DNA of 64,000 nt from Gluconobacter albidus (GCF_002723915.1 NZ_BEWL01000008.1:1-64000); one strand, 5' to 3'. Shown: positions 27,115-35,126, counted from the first letter of the stretch. Numbers and translations are program-made. The notes: generated from the letters alone by a model not told the origin.

Positions 27115-27984
27115 ATGAGCTGGATGACCGACTACGTCCGACCCAAGCTGCGTGGCCTGCTTCAGCGGGATGTGCCGGACAATCTGTGGACCAACTGTGA
27201 ATCCTGCGGGCAGATGATGCTCACCAAGGAGCTGGAGCGTTCCGAGAAGGTCTGTCCGCATTGCGGCCATCATATGCGTGCGACGGCGAAGGAGCGTCTG
27301 GGCTGGACGTTTGACGGCGGAGAATACACCACCATCGAGTTGCCGAAGATGCCGGTCGATCCGCTGGGGTTCAAGGATTCCAAGCGTTATACGGACCGTC
27401 TGAAGGATGCGCGGAACAAATCCCATCTCGATGAAGCGCTTGTGGTTGCGCATGGTCTGATCAAGGGGCAGAAGGCCGTGGTTGCGGTCATGGCGCCGGA
27501 GTTCCTGCTTGGGACCATGGGGGCTGCGCTGGGTGAGGCATTTGTGGCGGCCTGTCGTCTGGCTGTTCTGCAGAAAGCGCCTCTGGTGGTCTACACGGCT
27601 TCGGGTGGGGCGCGGATGCAGGAAGGCGTTGTCAGTCTGATGCAGATGCCCCGGACGACGATCGGTGTGCAGATGCTTCAGGAAGCGGGTCTGCCCTATG
27701 TTGTCGTCTTTACGAATCCGACGACGGGCGGTGTCTCGGCATCCTTTGCGATGCTGGGGGATGTGCATATTGCCGAGCCTAACGCGCTGATCGCGTTTGC
27801 GGGGCCGCGCGTCATTCAGGATACCGTCCGTGAGAAACTGCCGGAAGGCTTTCAGAGGTCGGAGTATCTGCGCGAGCATGGGATGGTCGATATCGTAGCC
27901 AAGCGGTCCGAGCTTCCGGAACTGCTGGGGCGGATTCTGGGCATTATGACGCGCCAGAAAACCGTTTCTGACTCGGCGATCTGA
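27115..27984 (+). CDS. accD: Acetyl-CoA carboxylase carboxyltransferase beta subunit
   Basis: This 289-residue protein, with AccA, transfers carboxyl from biotin to acetyl-CoA to make malonyl-CoA. The N-terminal zinc ribbon has Cys28, Cys31, Cys47 and Cys50, and the crotonase-like core has YTASGGARMQEG and TTGGVSASFA. It overlaps folC by one base, a linkage common in Proteobacteria. Confidence 0.96.
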   Translation: MSWMTDYVRPKLRGLLQRDVPDNLWTNCESCGQMMLTKELERSEKVCPHCGHHMRATAKERLGWTFDGGEYTTIELPKMPVDPLGFKDSKRYTDRLKDARNKSHLDEALVVAHGLIKGQKAVVAVMAPEFLLGTMGAALGEAFVAACRLAVLQKAPLVVYTASGGARMQEGVVSLMQMPRTTIGVQMLQEAGLPYVVVFTNPTTGGVSASFAMLGDVHIAEPNALIAFAGPRVIQDTVREKLPEGFQRSEYLREHGMVDIVAKRSELPELLGRILGIMTRQKTVSDSAI

Positions 27985-29306
27985 TGACTGCGGAGCGTGG
28001 GGCGCCTGTTCGGCTGTCCGGCGAATATCAGGGGCGGTCGGGTGCCGTGCTTGCGCGCTTGCAGGAGCTTTATCCGGCGCTGATTGACCTCTCGCTGGGA
28101 CGGCTTGAGGTGCTTCTGGCGAAGCTGGGCCATCCCGAGCGTCATCTGCCGCCTGTCATTCATGTGGCGGGTACGAATGGCAAGGGCAGTACATGCGCCA
28201 ATCTGCGGGCGATTGCCGAAGCAGCCGGGTTGCGGGTGCATGTCATGAGCAGTCCACATCTGGTGAGCCTGACCGAGCGGTTCCGGCTGGCCGGACGGTT
28301 GGTGGATGAGGATGTGCTGGTTGCCGCGCTCGAGGAAGTCGAGCAGGTCAATGCAGGCGCTTCGATTACGGTTTTCGAGGTTCTGACGGCCGCGGGGTTT
28401 CTGCTGTTTTCGCAGGTGCCTGCGGATCTGGTGGTTCTGGAAGTCGGGCTTGGGGGGCGGTTGGATGCGACCAATGTCGTGCCGAAGCCTGCTGTCTGTG
28501 TGATTACGCCGGTCAGTCTGGATCATGAAGCGTTTCTGGGTGGCACTGTCGCGGCGATTGCCGGGGAAAAGGCTGGAATCATCAAGGCCGGAGTTCCGGT
28601 TGTTTCGGCCGCTCAGGCGCCGGATGCTCTGGACGTCATTCGGCACCGTGCTGAGGAACTGGATGCGCCGCTTCGGGTGGTGGGACAGGATATTTTCGTC
28701 ACTGAGCGAATGGATGGTCTGGATTACCGGGATGCGGACGGGACGCTTTCGCTGCCTTTGCCGGCATTGAAAGGCCAGCATCAGGACGGGAATGCGGCGC
28801 TGGCCGTAGCGGCTTTGCGTGTGTCTGGACTGAAGCTGCCGCCTTCCGCCTATCAGGGTATTGCCCGGACATTCTGGCCTGCACGCTTGCAGCGGCTGGA
28901 CGGCTTGCTGGCCCAAATGCTGCCTGAGGGGTGGGAGCTGTACCTGGATGGCGGGCATAACCCCGATGCCGGGCAGGTGCTGGGGACGGTTCTCGACGGC
29001 TGGAAAGATCGGCCTGTCCACGTGATCGCGGGGGTGAAACAGACCAAGGATGCGTCGGGTTTTCTGAGGCCGATTGTTGAAAGGGCGACGTCGGTTCAGG
29101 CTGTTTCAGAGCCGGGGCAGCATCTGGCGATGTCAGTTGAGGAAATCGTTGCAGCTTCTGGCGGACGTGCGATTGCCGGGCCGACGGTCAGAAAGGCGCT
29201 GGAGCGTCTGGTTGCCGAAGGGGGTGCTCCGGCCCGGGTGCTGATCTGTGGTAGCCTTTATCTGGCGGGTGTGGTTCTGGCAGAGGATGGCTGGATCGCC
29301 AGTTAA
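27984..29306 (+). CDS. folC: Folylpolyglutamate / dihydrofolate synthase
   Basis: This 440-residue Mur-ligase-like enzyme adds glutamate to folates. The ATP loop is HVAGTNGKGSTCANL near residues 60-74, and further motifs are SSPHLVSLTERFR and LDGGHNPDA. The ATG overlaps the accD TGA, giving translational coupling. Length is normal for the family. Confidence 0.95.
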   Translation: MTAERGAPVRLSGEYQGRSGAVLARLQELYPALIDLSLGRLEVLLAKLGHPERHLPPVIHVAGTNGKGSTCANLRAIAEAAGLRVHVMSSPHLVSLTERFRLAGRLVDEDVLVAALEEVEQVNAGASITVFEVLTAAGFLLFSQVPADLVVLEVGLGGRLDATNVVPKPAVCVITPVSLDHEAFLGGTVAAIAGEKAGIIKAGVPVVSAAQAPDALDVIRHRAEELDAPLRVVGQDIFVTERMDGLDYRDADGTLSLPLPALKGQHQDGNAALAVAALRVSGLKLPPSAYQGIARTFWPARLQRLDGLLAQMLPEGWELYLDGGHNPDAGQVLGTVLDGWKDRPVHVIAGVKQTKDASGFLRPIVERATSVQAVSEPGQHLAMSVEEIVAASGGRAIAGPTVRKALERLVAEGGAPARVLICGSLYLAGVVLAEDGWIAS

Positions 29307-29350
29307 TCCGTTTCTGGTGACAGCGCGGGATGTTAGAAGGGCGCGTGAAC

Positions 29351-30865
29351 ATGATCGAATTGCATTCCTCTCCGTCCGCTTCTGATGTTTCCTCGAACGA
29401 TGGAGATCTGGGTCTCCTGCTGAGGCGCAGTCCTCCGTCCAGCGTGGCTGCCGAACAGGCGTTGCTGGGCGCCATCCTGACGAACAACAAGGCGTATGAG
29501 CGGGTTTCGGACTTTCTGGAGCCAGCTCATTTTTCTGATCCGCTGAATGGTCGGATCTATGAAGCGATTGCTCGTCGGATCGAGCGGGGGCAGTTGGCTG
29601 ATCCCGTGACCATGCGGGCGGAATTCGAACATACGGGCGTTCTGGATGCGGCGGGTGGGCCTGCGTATCTCGCCAAGCTGCTGACGGCGATGGTCGGAAT
29701 CGTTAATGCGGGTGATTATGGGCGGGTGATCCATGATGCCTGGGTGCGGCGGCAGCTGATCGATATCGGTGAGACGGTCGTGAACAATGCTTTTGGAGCG
29801 CGGCCGGATCTGGACGGATCGGATCAGATCGCGGCATCCGAAGAAGCGCTGTTCAAACTGGCGACAGAGCGGGGCCAGGAAGGCGGTTTTGTTTCGTTCA
29901 CCAATGCGCTGACGGAAGCAGTCAAAGTTGCGACCAAGGCCTATCAGCGGACAGGCGATGTGGTGGGGCTCACGTCGGGTTTGCGGGACTTCGACAAGCG
30001 GACAGGCGGTTTGCATCCTTCCGATCTGATTATTCTTGCAGGGCGTCCTGCGATGGGCAAGACGGCGCTTGCGACCAAGATTGCGTTCTCGGCGGCTCGG
30101 TCGATTCTGCGGGATGCTGAGGATAGTGGGGAAAAGCCCAAGGGGTCGGTCGCTATTTTCTCGTTGGAAATGTCGTCCGAGCAGTTGGCGACCCGTATTC
30201 TGTCGGGCGAGGCTGAGGTCTCGGGTGAGAAAATCCGACGTGGCGATATCGGGCAGAAGGAATTCGACCGGTTTGTCCGTGTGGCGCGGGAGCTTCAGAG
30301 GCTGCCGCTTTATATTGACGATACGCCGGCGATTTCCCTGTCCGCCATGCGAACGCGTTGCCGACGTCTGGCTAGGACGCAGGGACTGAGCCTTGTTGTT
30401 GTGGATTATCTTCAGTTGATGCGGCCTGCGATCGGAACCAAGCCTGACAGCCGTGTTCTGGAAATTTCGATGATTACGCAGGGGCTCAAGGCGATTGCGA
30501 AAGAGCTTTCTGTTCCGGTGATTGCGCTGTCCCAGCTGTCTCGTCAGGTCGAATCGCGTGAAGACAAACGACCGATGCTGTCGGATCTGCGCGAATCGGG
30601 CTCCATCGAGCAGGATGCGGATGCGGTCATGTTCGTTTATCGCGACGAGTATTATCTGCAGCAGCGTCAGCCCAAAGACAGTGCCTATGACAGCAACGAC
30701 AAGTTTCAGGTCGCCACAGAAGAATGGCAGCGCAAGATGGCGTTGGTGCATAACAAGGCTGAGCTGATTCTTGAGAAGCAGCGGCACGGGCCTACTGGAA
30801 TGATCCAGTTATATTTCGAAGGCGAATATACCCGATTTGGGGATCTGGACGTTATTCACGAGTAG
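29351..30865 (+). CDS. dnaB: Replicative DNA helicase
   Basis: This 504-residue hexameric helicase unwinds DNA at the replication fork. The N-terminal primase-interaction domain (about residues 30-130) is followed by the RecA-like motor with Walker A GRPAMGKT at residues 231-238 and Walker B LVVVDYLQLM. The start at 29351 is chosen because AGAAGGG lies 9 nt upstream; an in-frame ATG at 29330 has no such site. No intein is present. It is the last core gene before the virion cluster. Confidence 0.95.
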   Translation: MIELHSSPSASDVSSNDGDLGLLLRRSPPSSVAAEQALLGAILTNNKAYERVSDFLEPAHFSDPLNGRIYEAIARRIERGQLADPVTMRAEFEHTGVLDAAGGPAYLAKLLTAMVGIVNAGDYGRVIHDAWVRRQLIDIGETVVNNAFGARPDLDGSDQIAASEEALFKLATERGQEGGFVSFTNALTEAVKVATKAYQRTGDVVGLTSGLRDFDKRTGGLHPSDLIILAGRPAMGKTALATKIAFSAARSILRDAEDSGEKPKGSVAIFSLEMSSEQLATRILSGEAEVSGEKIRRGDIGQKEFDRFVRVARELQRLPLYIDDTPAISLSAMRTRCRRLARTQGLSLVVVDYLQLMRPAIGTKPDSRVLEISMITQGLKAIAKELSVPVIALSQLSRQVESREDKRPMLSDLRESGSIEQDADAVMFVYRDEYYLQQRQPKDSAYDSNDKFQVATEEWQRKMALVHNKAELILEKQRHGPTGMIQLYFEGEYTRFGDLDVIHE

Positions 30866-31184
30866 CGCTCCGCAGAGGGTGAGTACTGTGAAAAACATCG
30901 CGATTTAGGAAAGGTGTCCCGTTAATGGGGCGCGCTTTAGAGGCGGTAAAATCGTTACGGCCTTTTCGAGAATTCCGCGATTAAAGAGCGGACACAGAAC
31001 GTCGCAATCGGTTAATTAATACAAAACCGGTACGATTTTCACGAAAATCCCGCGCTTGAAAAAAGCTGAAATATGAAACTCTTCCCATCAGTTTTGCGAG
31101 AAAATCGCGAAAGGGAGAAGGTGTTTTCTGTCCTGGATCATGGCTGCAATGCGAGAAAGTGGTAGCAGCTAAAACCTGTCATAA

Positions 31185-31197
31185 TGGCTCAAAGCCA
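31185..31197. promoter_or_regulatory. Repressor operator 1 (TGGC-N5-GCCA)
   Basis: TGGCTCAAAGCCA is a perfect 13-bp dyad, one of four TGGC-N5-GCCA sites that flank the XRE repressor gene. It stands 32 bp (about three helical turns) from operator 2. Confidence 0.65.
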
Positions 31198-31207
31198 CAT
31201 TTGTTTC

Positions 31208-31236
31208 TTGACCCAGTGGCAAAGTGCCATTAATTT
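31208..31236 (+). promoter_or_regulatory. Operator-embedded rightward promoter
   Basis: TTGACC (31208-31213) and TAATTT (31231-31236) are spaced by exactly 17 bp, and operator 2 fills the spacer. The -10 box is weak. Transcription would run over the 31-residue ORF and then antisense to the repressor gene. Confidence 0.5.
31217..31229. promoter_or_regulatory. Repressor operator 2 (TGGC-N5-GCCA)
   Basis: TGGCAAAGTGCCA is a dyad lying between the -35 and -10 boxes of a rightward promoter, the classic position for repression. Confidence 0.65.
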
Positions 31237-31292
31237 ATCGTTAATCGGCAGTCGCCATGGGGGTGGCTGACGAGGAAGGAAGGGAGCCGGTC

Positions 31293-31388
31293 ATGAGTTT
31301 GGAATATCTGATGACCGGAAATGTTTCTGATTTGTTCATTCCATCGATGAAGCGAATTGATCGTGTTGTATCGAATGGGGGCACTTAG
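31293..31388 (+). CDS. Possible 31-residue peptide with strong ribosome site
   Basis: The frame begins MSLEYLMTGNVSDLFIPSMK and ends at TAG 31386-31388. It is preceded by AGGAAGGAAGGGAG, one of the strongest ribosome sites in the window, 7 nt before the ATG. It is the first frame downstream of the operator-embedded promoter, a place where lambdoid phages put small regulators or antirepressors. I do not recognise the peptide. Confidence 0.45.
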   Translation: MSLEYLMTGNVSDLFIPSMKRIDRVVSNGGT

Positions 31389-31416
31389 ATGCGTACGGAA
31401 ACCAGTGAAACGGCCA

Positions 31417-31809
31417 CTAATGGATCTCCTCATCTGGTCTCTTGGGCGGATCAGGTGTGTCGGAAGACGTGTTTCTGTCCGTGTTCGGAGCCATGTCTTG
31501 CCGCTGGAGCACCAGTCCTGGGTGCAGGGCAGCCAGCCGCAGGGCCAGTTCTTCGTCGGTACGACCGTTCAGGACGCCTTTCAGAAGAAAATCGGTCGAT
31601 ACGCGCAGCCGGTTCGAGAGCGCCGCGATGAGAAAGACGCTGGGCGCACGGTCGCCGCGTTCGATCTTGTTCAGCGTGGAAGCATCCACGCCCAGCAGGC
31701 GGGCGCATTCGCTCTGGTTGGGCATGACGAGCTCACGGGCCCAGGAAATGCGAGTTCCGATGGCTCGTTGGAGTGTGGTCAGAGAGTCAGGGCGCTTGTG
31801 TTTGGCCAT
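31417..31809 (-). CDS. XRE-family phage-type repressor
   Basis: This 130-residue DNA-binding protein has a Cro/CI-type helix-turn-helix (NQSECARLLGVDASTLNKIERGDRAPS, shown here as two parts: NQSECARLLGVDASTL and NKIERGDRAPS, residues about 31-57). The C-terminal tail is short, charged and Pro-rich, with no LexA-like peptidase domain, so induction would not be by RecA-stimulated self-cleavage. The gene is the only one on the minus strand inside the cluster and is flanked on both sides by pairs of TGGC-N5-GCCA dyads, its likely binding sites. Confidence 0.85.
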   Translation of the reverse strand: MAKHKRPDSLTTLQRAIGTRISWARELVMPNQSECARLLGVDASTLNKIERGDRAPSVFLIAALSNRLRVSTDFLLKGVLNGRTDEELALRLAALHPGLVLQRQDMAPNTDRNTSSDTPDPPKRPDEEIH

Positions 31810-31825
31810 GAGGCCTTTTTAGCAA

Positions 31826-31838
31826 TGGCTTTATGCCA
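31826..31838. promoter_or_regulatory. Repressor operator 3 (TGGC-N5-GCCA)
   Basis: TGGCTTTATGCCA lies 17 bp upstream of the repressor start codon, in the leader of the repressor gene, where binding would give autoregulation. Confidence 0.6.
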
Positions 31839-31870
31839 AATCCAGAAGAAGTTTTTTTTATCACATGCTG

Positions 31871-31883
31871 TGGCATTTTGCCA
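31871..31883. promoter_or_regulatory. Repressor operator 4 (TGGC-N5-GCCA)
   Basis: TGGCATTTTGCCA is a dyad between the divergent repressor gene and the rightward gene at 31922. On the minus strand it overlaps a possible -35 box (TTGGCA) of the repressor promoter. Confidence 0.65.
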
Positions 31884-31921
31884 AAATTAATCAAAGTTTC
31901 GTACTGAGGAAGGCTATTGAA

Positions 31922-32227
31922 ATGAGGCAGGTCAAATCAGGTTCCGTACCGCGTCGTGTATCCGCAAGCTCCCTTGCTGCCATGCTTGCATCTGATGGTT
32001 GGCTACCCGAGCGTGGAAGTGCGCGCAAGGGGCGTCGTCGTTCCGCTCAGAAAACATCCGGGGCATCGCCGCTGCGGACGCGAGCGATCACGGACAGGGA
32101 GACGATCGACGCTCTTCCTGCGGGGCATCCTGTAACCTGGAATGCGTTGTGGGGAACCGATCTGGTGCCAGTTTTTCCGGGATTGCAGCCGATGGGTGGG
32201 CGTGACACCGGCATGGAGATCAACTGA
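31922..32227 (+). CDS. Hypothetical protein, first gene right of the repressor
   Basis: This 101-residue basic protein (start MRQVKSGSVPRR) has no family I recognise. AGGAAGG lies about 8 nt before the ATG at 31922; an in-frame upstream start at 31865 would cross operator 4 and is rejected. It occupies the Cro/early-regulator position directly opposite the repressor gene, and its stop codon overlaps the start of the next gene (TGATG), so the two are coupled. Lys/Arg-rich residues 35-45 could contact nucleic acid. Confidence 0.6.
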   Translation: MRQVKSGSVPRRVSASSLAAMLASDGWLPERGSARKGRRRSAQKTSGASPLRTRAITDRETIDALPAGHPVTWNALWGTDLVPVFPGLQPMGGRDTGMEIN

Positions 32228-32769
32228 TGTTCGGCATGGTGCAGGAAGTGCCTTTGGCAGGTGGTCATGGGGGATCTGAAGTCATGGTGAAGCCGACTGC
32301 GGAACGGTATCAGCATTCCGAGATCCGTGAGGAAGACAAGATATTCCGGGTCGTGAATGCGGTGCAGTCTATGTATGATGCGGGCGATATCGGAGATGAG
32401 GAACTGGCGGCTGCGGATCGCTGGTATCGCGAATATGTTTTTGCCTCTCTTGGGGTGATGGAAAATCCATCGTCTGACGGTCGTGTCCGGGAGCGGGGTG
32501 ACATCCACACATGGATGATCGGGCGCGGGCAGTGTTCTGCGCGGATGACCCAGATCCGCGAGATGCTTGGTCTTTGTGCGCATGTTCGTCTTGAGATGCT
32601 TCTGGCGCGCGAGATGTCGTTTTCGGCCATGGCGCGTCACCTTTATCCTGCTTTGTCAGAGGGGCGTGCGCGGATGAAGGTTTCGGCCCAGTGCGCGCTG
32701 CTTCTGGAGCAGCTTGCACATGTTTATGATGTGATTTCCAAAAAGAAGAACAGGAAAAAATCCTGTTAA
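32227..32769 (+). CDS. Putative late-gene regulator of the virion cluster
   Basis: This 180-residue protein (161 if the ATG at 32284 is used) has a predicted all-helical domain with GDEELAAADRWYREYVFASLG, a middle segment with repeated RMTQIREMLGLCAHVRLEML, and a C-terminal sigma-like helix-turn-helix pattern (SFSAMARHLYPALSEGRARM). The layout recalls DUF6456-type proteins that I associate with alphaproteobacterial phages and gene transfer agent activators, but this is from memory and unverified. It sits directly before a promoter-terminator pair that precedes the late genes, the position of lambda Q. It ends with a Lys-rich tail. Confidence 0.55.
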   Translation: MFGMVQEVPLAGGHGGSEVMVKPTAERYQHSEIREEDKIFRVVNAVQSMYDAGDIGDEELAAADRWYREYVFASLGVMENPSSDGRVRERGDIHTWMIGRGQCSARMTQIREMLGLCAHVRLEMLLAREMSFSAMARHLYPALSEGRARMKVSAQCALLLEQLAHVYDVISKKKNRKKSC

Positions 32770-32783
32770 CGATAAATTATCGC

Positions 32784-32812
32784 TTGCTATCTGAGCGCAG
32801 TTTTGATATAAA
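32784..32812 (+). promoter_or_regulatory. Strong promoter ahead of the late genes
   Basis: TTGCTA (32784-32789) and TATAAA (32807-32812) have exactly 17-bp spacing. Transcription would start near 32819, about 27 bp before an intrinsic terminator. Confidence 0.6.
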
Positions 32813-32818
32813 GAATGC

Positions 32819-32883
32819 ATACTGAAGAATTATACATAAATATTCAAAGCCGATCTTCTTAAAAGGAGATCGGCTTTTATTTT
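32819..32883 (+). ncRNA. Candidate short terminated leader RNA
   Basis: A promoter ending at 32812 and a strong terminator at 32846-32883 define a transcript of about 65 nt with no reading frame of note. It corresponds in position to the 6S RNA between pR' and tR' of lambda. The boundaries are predicted, not observed. Confidence 0.4.
32846..32883 (+). terminator. Intrinsic terminator before the late genes
   Basis: AAAGCCGATCT (32846-32856) pairs perfectly with AGATCGGCTTT (32867-32877), with extra pairs inside, and is followed by TTTTATTTT. It stands 17 bp before the next gene, so late genes need read-through or another promoter. Confidence 0.85.
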
Positions 32884-32899
32884 GGAAGTTTCCTGATCG

Positions 32900-33334
32900 A
32901 TGGAAAAATGTGACATTTCTTCTGGTAGTGTTGTGTTGTCTGGTCGCCAGACATTTATTGTCCTTCGAAAAAAATCAGACTTAATCGTGGGGTGTCCTCT
33001 TGTTTATGAGGGGGAGCCGCTTCATCGGGCTGATGTCGCTCTGGAGTGGCATGAGCTGGTGGATGCCGGTCTTTCACGTCTGGATGTGAGGTGCAGATCC
33101 ATTCCCTGTCAGCGCCCGGTTCTTTCCGTCCGGATGATTGGGCAGGTTGCGCCGGAGACCCTTGCGCGTGTGGCAGTGCGGGCCGAGCGGGAGCAGGCGC
33201 AGCGCAATGTGGAGACCCAGGCACGGAAAGGAACGTGTCAGAGCGGACGTTCGCGGCCCAAGCCGGTCCGGACTTTCTGGCTGGAGGGGGGCATGATGAT
33301 GAGCCGCAGGGAGGCTGCGCTGAGAGCGGGCTGA
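32900..33334 (+). CDS. Hypothetical protein upstream of terminase
   Basis: This 144-residue protein has an N-terminal beta-rich segment (SGSVVLSGRQTFIVL, then LIVGCPLVYEG) that loosely recalls the SH3-like PemK/MazF fold, and a basic C-terminal half with a Gln/Arg-rich stretch. The similarity is weak and no RNase residues can be assigned, so function is unknown. It is the first gene after the terminator and its stop codon overlaps the ATG of the small terminase gene, so it belongs to the late operon. Confidence 0.6.
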   Translation: MEKCDISSGSVVLSGRQTFIVLRKKSDLIVGCPLVYEGEPLHRADVALEWHELVDAGLSRLDVRCRSIPCQRPVLSVRMIGQVAPETLARVAVRAEREQAQRNVETQARKGTCQSGRSRPKPVRTFWLEGGMMMSRREAALRAG

Positions 33335-33828
33335 TGGTCGGCTCTCGGGTCGATCTGGGGAAAAGGTTGAAGCAGATGGGTGAAGAAATATCCGGTAAGT
33401 GTTCCTTGCGGCGGGAACAGTCAGAAGAACGGAAAAAGAGATTTCTCGAGCATCTGTCTGTGAGTGGAAATATTTCGGAAGCCGGACGTGTTGCGGAGGT
33501 CCGGCGGAGTACGCTGTATCTCTGGAAAGAGGCGGATAAGGATTTTTCATCCCGCTGGGAGGATGCTCTTGAGGAGGCTGCGGACGCTCTGGAAGCGGAA
33601 GCGCGGCGCAGGGCGGTAGAGGGATATGATGAACCCATTACGTATGCGGGACGTGTTGTCTGTGATCCGGATACGGGAAATCCCATTGTCCGCAAACGCT
33701 ACAGCGACGGCTTGATGGCGTTTCTGCTTCGGGCGCATCGTCCGTCTCGTTTCAGGACTGGCATGGAGGCTGATGGGCGTTCGGGGACGATCTCGATCAA
33801 TATCAGCAGTGATGACAGCGCCCTTTAG
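33334..33828 (+). CDS. Terminase small subunit
   Basis: This 165-residue protein recognises phage DNA for packaging. It has a helix-turn-helix (NISEAGRVAEVRRSTLYLWK) followed by a long acidic helix and the segment EAEARRRAVEGYDEPI, typical of small terminase proteins of PBSX-like and alphaproteobacterial phages. The ATG at 33334 overlaps the preceding TGA; a shorter start at 33376 is possible. It overlaps the large subunit gene by 17 bp. Confidence 0.8.
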   Translation: MVGSRVDLGKRLKQMGEEISGKCSLRREQSEERKKRFLEHLSVSGNISEAGRVAEVRRSTLYLWKEADKDFSSRWEDALEEAADALEAEARRRAVEGYDEPITYAGRVVCDPDTGNPIVRKRYSDGLMAFLLRAHRPSRFRTGMEADGRSGTISINISSDDSAL

Positions 33829-35125
33829 GCTCAATGACTCGCAGCGTGAGGCGGTGCGGCTGCTTGGTGGGCCAGCAAGGCATATTCTTCTGAGAGGTGG
33901 GTCGCGGTCGGGAAAGACCTTTGTTCTGGTTCGGGCCGTTGTGATACGGGCGCTGAAGGCCTCGCAAAGTCGACATGGCATTTTTCGTCATCGTTTGACG
34001 GCGCTGAAGGCGTCGGTTTTGCGGGATACGTTTCCGAAGGTCATGCGGATGTGTTTTCCGCAGGTCGGGTGGAAGCTGGACCGGCAGAATTGTGTTGTGA
34101 CGTTCCCGAATGGATCGACGATCTTTTTCGGGGGGCTGGATGACGAGCAGCGGACCGAGAAGATTCTGGGTCTGGAATTTGCGACGGTTTATCTGAATGA
34201 GGCCAGTCAGATCAGTTATGGCGCGCGGAATATGCTTCTGACGCGTCTGGCACAGAAGACGGATCTTGCGGTCAAGGAATATATCGATGCCAACCCACCG
34301 AGCATGGGGCACTGGCTTTATGCGCTTTTCGAAAGCGGGATCGAGCCCAAGTCGGGGGAGCCGCTGGAGGATTGGTCGCTGTATGCGACGATGATCCTGA
34401 ATCCGCAGGCGAACCGGGACAATCTGAGTGAGGATTATCTCGTCAGTCTTGAAGCGCTTCCCGAGCGGGAAAAGCGGCGGTTTCTGTATGGTGAATATCA
34501 ATCCGTTGTCGAGGGTGCGCTGTGGCGGCTGGAGATGTTCCGCCGTGAGACAGCGATTACGGCGCAGAGCCGGGCGGATGTCGCGGCCCAGATGCGGCGT
34601 ATTCTGGTGTCTGTTGATCCTTCGGGGGCTGCGGGACCGGAAGATTACAGGTCCGACGAGATCGGGATTGTGGTCTGCGGCGTTGATGCGGCTGGTGTGG
34701 GGCATGTTTTGGAAGATCTGTCTGCCAGGGATAGCCCGGCGGGCTGGGCTGCCAGGGCCCTGCGGGCATTTGATGAATGGGGTGCTGAACGCATTGTTGC
34801 GGAGCGGAACTTCGGCGGGGCTCTGGTAGAGGGCACGATCCGGAGTGTGCGGGCGCATGCCTCGGTCAAGCTGGTGACGGCGGCGCGGGGGAAGGCGGCA
34901 CGCGCAGAGCCGGTTGCAGCGCTCTATGAGGTTGGCAGGGTTGTTCACCATGGCCGGTTTACGGCTCTGGAGGATCAGCTCTGTCACTTCTCGGTCAGCG
35001 GATATCGCGGGCCACGATCTCCGGATCGGGCGGATGCGATGGTCTGGGGGCTGAGTGAACTGATGCTTGCCGGAAGCGGCGGCATGACGGGCTGGAGTCC
35101 GTCTGGATTTTCGCTGGCGCGCTGA
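33812..35125 (+). CDS. Terminase large subunit (packaging ATPase/nuclease)
   Basis: This 437-residue motor packages DNA into proheads. The Walker A motif GGSRSGKT is at residues 29-36 and the Walker B with catalytic Glu130 in TVYLNEASQ. The C-terminal nuclease domain starts near SVDPSG and ends with DRADAMVWGLSE. It resembles the Terminase_6/PBSX group. The ATG at 33812 is chosen because residues upstream of it read as the small subunit in another frame; the longer start at 33773 is less likely. No frameshift or missing motif is seen, so it could be active. Confidence 0.92.
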   Translation: MTAPFRLNDSQREAVRLLGGPARHILLRGGSRSGKTFVLVRAVVIRALKASQSRHGIFRHRLTALKASVLRDTFPKVMRMCFPQVGWKLDRQNCVVTFPNGSTIFFGGLDDEQRTEKILGLEFATVYLNEASQISYGARNMLLTRLAQKTDLAVKEYIDANPPSMGHWLYALFESGIEPKSGEPLEDWSLYATMILNPQANRDNLSEDYLVSLEALPEREKRRFLYGEYQSVVEGALWRLEMFRRETAITAQSRADVAAQMRRILVSVDPSGAAGPEDYRSDEIGIVVCGVDAAGVGHVLEDLSARDSPAGWAARALRAFDEWGAERIVAERNFGGALVEGTIRSVRAHASVKLVTAARGKAARAEPVAALYEVGRVVHHGRFTALEDQLCHFSVSGYRGPRSPDRADAMVWGLSELMLAGSGGMTGWSPSGFSLAR

Positions 35126-35126
35126 G

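Larger units (their letters stand above)
30866..31292. other. 427-base regulatory gap between dnaB and the virion cluster
   Basis: No gene is supported. The right part carries two TGGC-N5-GCCA operators and a promoter, listed separately. The left part (30890-31110) is rich in CGCGA-type words (for example TCGCGATTT, TTCCGCGATT, ATCGCGAAAG) and could hold a terminator or protein-binding sites. I could not identify an attachment site. Confidence 0.5.

Noticed and set aside
29333-30787. 484-codon open frame on the minus strand, antisense to dnaB
   Set aside because: Codon-bias shadow of dnaB with low-complexity translation.
30866-31180. Possible phage attachment site downstream of dnaB
   Set aside because: I found no direct repeat of this stretch near 51.5 kb by eye and there is no integrase gene.
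31389-31631. 80-codon plus-strand frame starting right after the 31-residue ORF
   Set aside because: Most of it is antisense to the XRE repressor and its composition looks like a shadow; a weak possibility of a coupled small protein remains.
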